Position numbers and translations under genes: made by a program. The notes under the pieces were generated by a model. That model worked only from the letters and a program-made list of their open reading frames with translations, did not search any database and was not told the origin of the DNA. From Turneriella parva DSM 21527 (GTDB lineage Bacteria; Spirochaetota; Leptospiria; Turneriellales; Turneriellaceae), in assembly GCF_000266885.1 (NCBI RefSeq), contig NC_018020.1:3596001-3660000 (forward strand): a stretch of 64,000 bases of DNA, read 5' to 3'. Positions 61,524 through 64,000 of the stretch are shown here, in pieces. Every line of letters starts with the position of its first letter. The first letter of the stretch is position 1.

Positions 61524-62159
61524 ATGAGAGAAAAAATGACACTTAAATCTTCTAAATGCTACCTCATTTATGGGACAGCAATATTAATTATGATCGGCTG
61601 TGGGGCCACCATGGTTCGTAAGCCGTTAAAAAGTTTAAACCCAATGTCTTGGGCCTTCAAGGCGACGCCAAAACAGATTTATGATTGCATAGAGGCCAAT
61701 GAGGCAGAATTCTTTTCAGGCCGGCAAAGCACCGACTATAAAACAGGTCAAACTACCAATCTCATGACAGGTTCAGTTTCCATTAATAAGCAAAAAACTA
61801 TGATTTCAGAAAATGGCGAAATTGAAAGGGTCTTTCTCGAAAGTTCTCATTATGATCCCTTTTGGCCATCTCCGGTATATGTCAAAGATGGGAAGGAATT
61901 GCCGTACTTCGCTGACTTTCTCGTTACTCTACAGAGGGAAAGCAAAGCGACTACGAGTGTTTCCGTCTGGTGTATGGGCGCCAAGGTTATTTCCGGTAAG
62001 GAATTTACGATTGGTCACGCATGGCGAAAAAATGTATACGAAAGTGTTGCTTGCTCGTCGATTGAAGAGTATACAATACTCAGGTATATTGGGAAATGTT
62101 TGAAACAGGCTGAAATGCCAAATACTATTTTTCCCATGGCTGAAGATCTGGCAAAGTAG
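61524..62159 (+). CDS. Hypothetical lipoprotein, cassette C58
   Basis: 211 residues (207 if ATG 61536 is used). Signal with lipobox LIMIGC. The mature part has WAFKATPKQIYDCIEANEAE and ends with a likely helix. No family recognised. Bounded by hairpins on both sides. Confidence 0.6.
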   Translation: MREKMTLKSSKCYLIYGTAILIMIGCGATMVRKPLKSLNPMSWAFKATPKQIYDCIEANEAEFFSGRQSTDYKTGQTTNLMTGSVSINKQKTMISENGEIERVFLESSHYDPFWPSPVYVKDGKELPYFADFLVTLQRESKATTSVSVWCMGAKVISGKEFTIGHAWRKNVYESVACSSIEEYTILRYIGKCLKQAEMPNTIFPMAEDLAK

Positions 62160-62170
62160 ATTGGGCGCTC

Positions 62171-62184
62171 GCGCATCCTTGCGC
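62171..62184 (+). repeat. NTCCNT-loop hairpin, end side of C58
   Basis: 4-bp stem GCGC/GCGC, loop ATCCTT. Confidence 0.5.
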
Positions 62185-62207
62185 TCACTCACAGGTGCGA
62201 CAACAGC

Positions 62208-62403
62208 AGAGAACACGTTTTACCTGCTGCGCTCGCTGCGGTGCCGTAGCTCCTCGCGTGCTCGGCCACTCCGCGCCGAAGATGCCCTGCGCCCGCCGGC
62301 CAGTGGGCCTGCATTGGCGGGCTCGGGCAGGCGCTTCGGGCACATTTTTGCTTGTGTCTAAGAAGCCACAAGCAAAAACGTCAAGGTAAAACCAACGTTG
62401 TCG
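62208..62403 (+). other. attC59
   Basis: R'' AGAGAAC, R' GTTGTCG (62397), 196 bp; closes C58; the end arm AGGTGCGACAACAGC pairs with its start. Confidence 0.93.
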
Positions 62404-62414
62404 GCCATTCATTT

Positions 62415-63212
62415 ATGAAATTAACTTTTCTAAAAGCACCAACCCTGTTAGCGTTAATGATTTCAACGCTAGCAGCAAAACCCATAAAACCTCAGGACAT
62501 AATTATCGTCGAAATAACTTCGCAAGACGTTGGAGTAAGGTTGAAATCTGTAGAAGAGTATGATACAAATCGACTTGTTAGACACGCTTTTCGGACCGCC
62601 TCAGCAGAGTTTCTAAGGCGGGCGCAAGGGAAATCGAAATTTATACTAATAGATATGTGGTATCCCGACTTACTCGAAATGCCAAGCGACGAGTCTTTAT
62701 TGGCTGCCCTCAAACTGTCTCCCCGTATTACTTTCGCCTCTGGGGGGCCGCATAATCAAAGGTTTGAAAAATCGCTTTCACATTTTGCTGAAGCTATTCC
62801 AGAAATGGGGCATATCCTGCTGAATGCGGAAGATCCGTCCGTGTTCTTTTTTTTTCCGACCCTATGCACTGAAGACTCAGATTGGCCTGCTAACAAACAT
62901 CCCTGCCCGGTGAAATTTCAGCAAAAGCACATAGCATTATTGGCGGCGGAGAAGTACCTTGGGATTGAATTATCTTTTGAACCGGGCAGTATTTTTTGGG
63001 TGCCGAGAAACGAGTTTAAGAGGTTCCACCGCATAACCTATTCAAGCTTCAAGAAGAATCCCAAAGTCATTGATAATAAGTTAGTAATCTTGATAAGTAA
63101 ACCATTCCCACACACAGATATGTTTGATATTCCTGGACGCGGCAGAATATCGGGCTCCGAAATTTTAGCCATGATGATAGTATTTTACTCGCAAGATCTT
63201 TCTGCAAAATGA
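62415..63212 (+). CDS. Exported hypothetical protein, cassette C59
   Basis: 265 residues from ATG 62415, with a signal peptide (APTLLALMISTLAAKP). The mature part is mixed alpha/beta with FILIDMWYPDLLEM. No family recognised. Compact cassette. Confidence 0.6.
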   Translation: MKLTFLKAPTLLALMISTLAAKPIKPQDIIIVEITSQDVGVRLKSVEEYDTNRLVRHAFRTASAEFLRRAQGKSKFILIDMWYPDLLEMPSDESLLAALKLSPRITFASGGPHNQRFEKSLSHFAEAIPEMGHILLNAEDPSVFFFFPTLCTEDSDWPANKHPCPVKFQQKHIALLAAEKYLGIELSFEPGSIFWVPRNEFKRFHRITYSSFKKNPKVIDNKLVILISKPFPHTDMFDIPGRGRISGSEILAMMIVFYSQDLSAK

Positions 63213-63217
63213 ACGGC

Positions 63218-63411
63218 CGACAACAAATTTTACGCGCTGCGCCGCGACCACTTCGTTGGGTCGCGTGCTCGGGTCTCCGCGGCAAAGATCGCGGACGACG
63301 CGCACACCGGGAGGTGTGTTTTCGCGCGTCGCCGCGAGCCGCTCCGACCACATTTTGACTTGCTGTGAAGACACAGCAAGTCAAAACGTCAGCGTAAAAT
63401 CAACGTTAGAC
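63218..63411 (+). other. attC60
   Basis: R'' CGACAAC, R' GTTAGAC (63405), 194 bp; closes C59. Confidence 0.93.
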
Positions 63412-63440
63412 GCCATTTTGTGATGTAAGAGATTTCATAC

Positions 63441-64000
63441 ATGAGTAGCAACATATTCAAAGACAGCAAAACACGAGATTTCTGGGTTTGGATCGATCCG
63501 ACCAACTTCATGACAAAGCATCAAGTCACGCTTGCTGGCAGTTTTACTTCCGCCGGCACAACTGATACTCAAGAAAACTTGATGTTCACCCCAAATCCGA
63601 ATTTCCGGGCTGCCATTAGCCCATTTCAAAGTGGGCTGACAATACGCTATATAGCCGAATATAATTTGGAAATCCACAGAAAGCATTCATTTATGAATTA
63701 CCCTTCGAGGCTCCAGGCGATTTTTCTATTCGACTCAGAAGCAGAGGCCAATAAATATCGAGAAAGACATATGGCCCACGTCGGCAATCGGCTATTGAAA
63801 AAGGTTAAGACTTATGCCGGCTACACCTTCTCAAGGCATGATTCAAGTTGGGTTGATTTTATGAGAATAGGGCATTCTATGGACTCCGACACTATTCGCA
63901 CAATTTCCGAATCATATTGGCGTGGCGATGCAACCGCGGCAAATAGCCTGAAATCAATGGGCCAAGATTGGTCACAAGACCCGATATACGAGATACTCTT
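63441..64000 (+). CDS. Hypothetical protein, cassette C60 (partial)
   Basis: 186 codons are visible before the window ends. The segment FMNYPSRLQAIFLFDSEAEANKYRERH resembles the PSRL..FLF blocks of DUF2441-type proteins, which are common in phage-defence neighbourhoods; this is tentative. ATG 36 bases after the cassette core. Confidence 0.55.
   Translation, partial: MSSNIFKDSKTRDFWVWIDPTNFMTKHQVTLAGSFTSAGTTDTQENLMFTPNPNFRAAISPFQSGLTIRYIAEYNLEIHRKHSFMNYPSRLQAIFLFDSEAEANKYRERHMAHVGNRLLKKVKTYAGYTFSRHDSSWVDFMRIGHSMDSDTIRTISESYWRGDATAANSLKSMGQDWSQDPIYEIL

Noticed and set aside
6733-64000. CRISPR array or tandem satellite
   Set aside because: The repeats are 192-225 bp, vary in their centre and have inverted ends with RYYYAAC-like/GTTRRRY-like cores; spacing follows gene size. 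This is the attC pattern, not short direct repeats with unique spacers.
1-64000. rRNA, tRNA or replication origin
   Set aside because: No cloverleaf-like or rRNA-like stretch, and no dnaA-type box cluster or iterons were recognised.

Overview
The window is the left part of a very large integron gene-cassette array, joined on its left to about 6.7 kb of ordinary chromosome. The source looks like a spirochaete, most likely a Leptospira/Turneriella relative. This is inference from a 7-TM-type N-terminus on an AraC regulator, paired sterol-desaturase-family genes, a membrane adenylate cyclase and an FlbD homologue; no rRNA or tRNA is present to confirm it.

Left flank (1-6732): on the minus strand a YeeE/YedE transporter (cut by the window edge) and a methyltransferase. 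Divergent from them are an ArsR-rhodanese fusion, a DUF3147 membrane protein and an AraC regulator. A tight operon of two fatty acid hydroxylase/sterol desaturases and a lipoprotein methyltransferase follows, then an adenylate cyclase with a strong terminator-like hairpin.

Array (6733-64000): I count 60 attC sites of 192-225 bp, all in the same orientation (R'' left, R' right), delimiting 59 complete cassettes (C1-C59; attC n closes cassette C(n-1)) and a 60th that runs off the window. Each cassette is authenticated by its own ends: the first bases after the left cut (TTGTCTGA, TTGTGTGCC, TTCTATGTC and so on) are the reverse complement of the bases at its own R'' box, and the pairing usually runs 10-20 bp further into the cassette. 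No integrase gene and no attI are visible. The first attC has no matching cassette start, so the left edge looks truncated.

Contents: 21 of 59 cassettes belong to two repeated families with no convincing gene (type A, 14 copies of about 458 bp; type B, 7 copies of 552-578 bp). The other 38 carry genes: nine toxin-antitoxin modules; a BglII-like restriction endonuclease with an MT-A70 methyltransferase; a retron-type reverse transcriptase with a phosphoribosyltransferase-like partner split by an IS481-family element; a whole mercury-resistance operon in reverse orientation; a DUF6602-type protein with an ankyrin protein; a CPBP protease split by an IS3-family element; and many secreted or lipoprotein products (SH3-like, MORN, ankyrin). 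Three coding cassettes occur twice (C1/C51, C12/C55, C16/C33).

The most unusual signal is structural. Eighteen cassettes are bounded at both ends by small hairpins whose stems differ from site to site but whose six-base loop is nearly always NTCCNT (bottom strand ANGGAN), always in the same orientation relative to attC and regardless of gene direction. These cassettes include most of the reverse-oriented and multi-gene ones. The remaining coding cassettes are mostly compact, with the gene starting within a few tens of bases of the cassette start.
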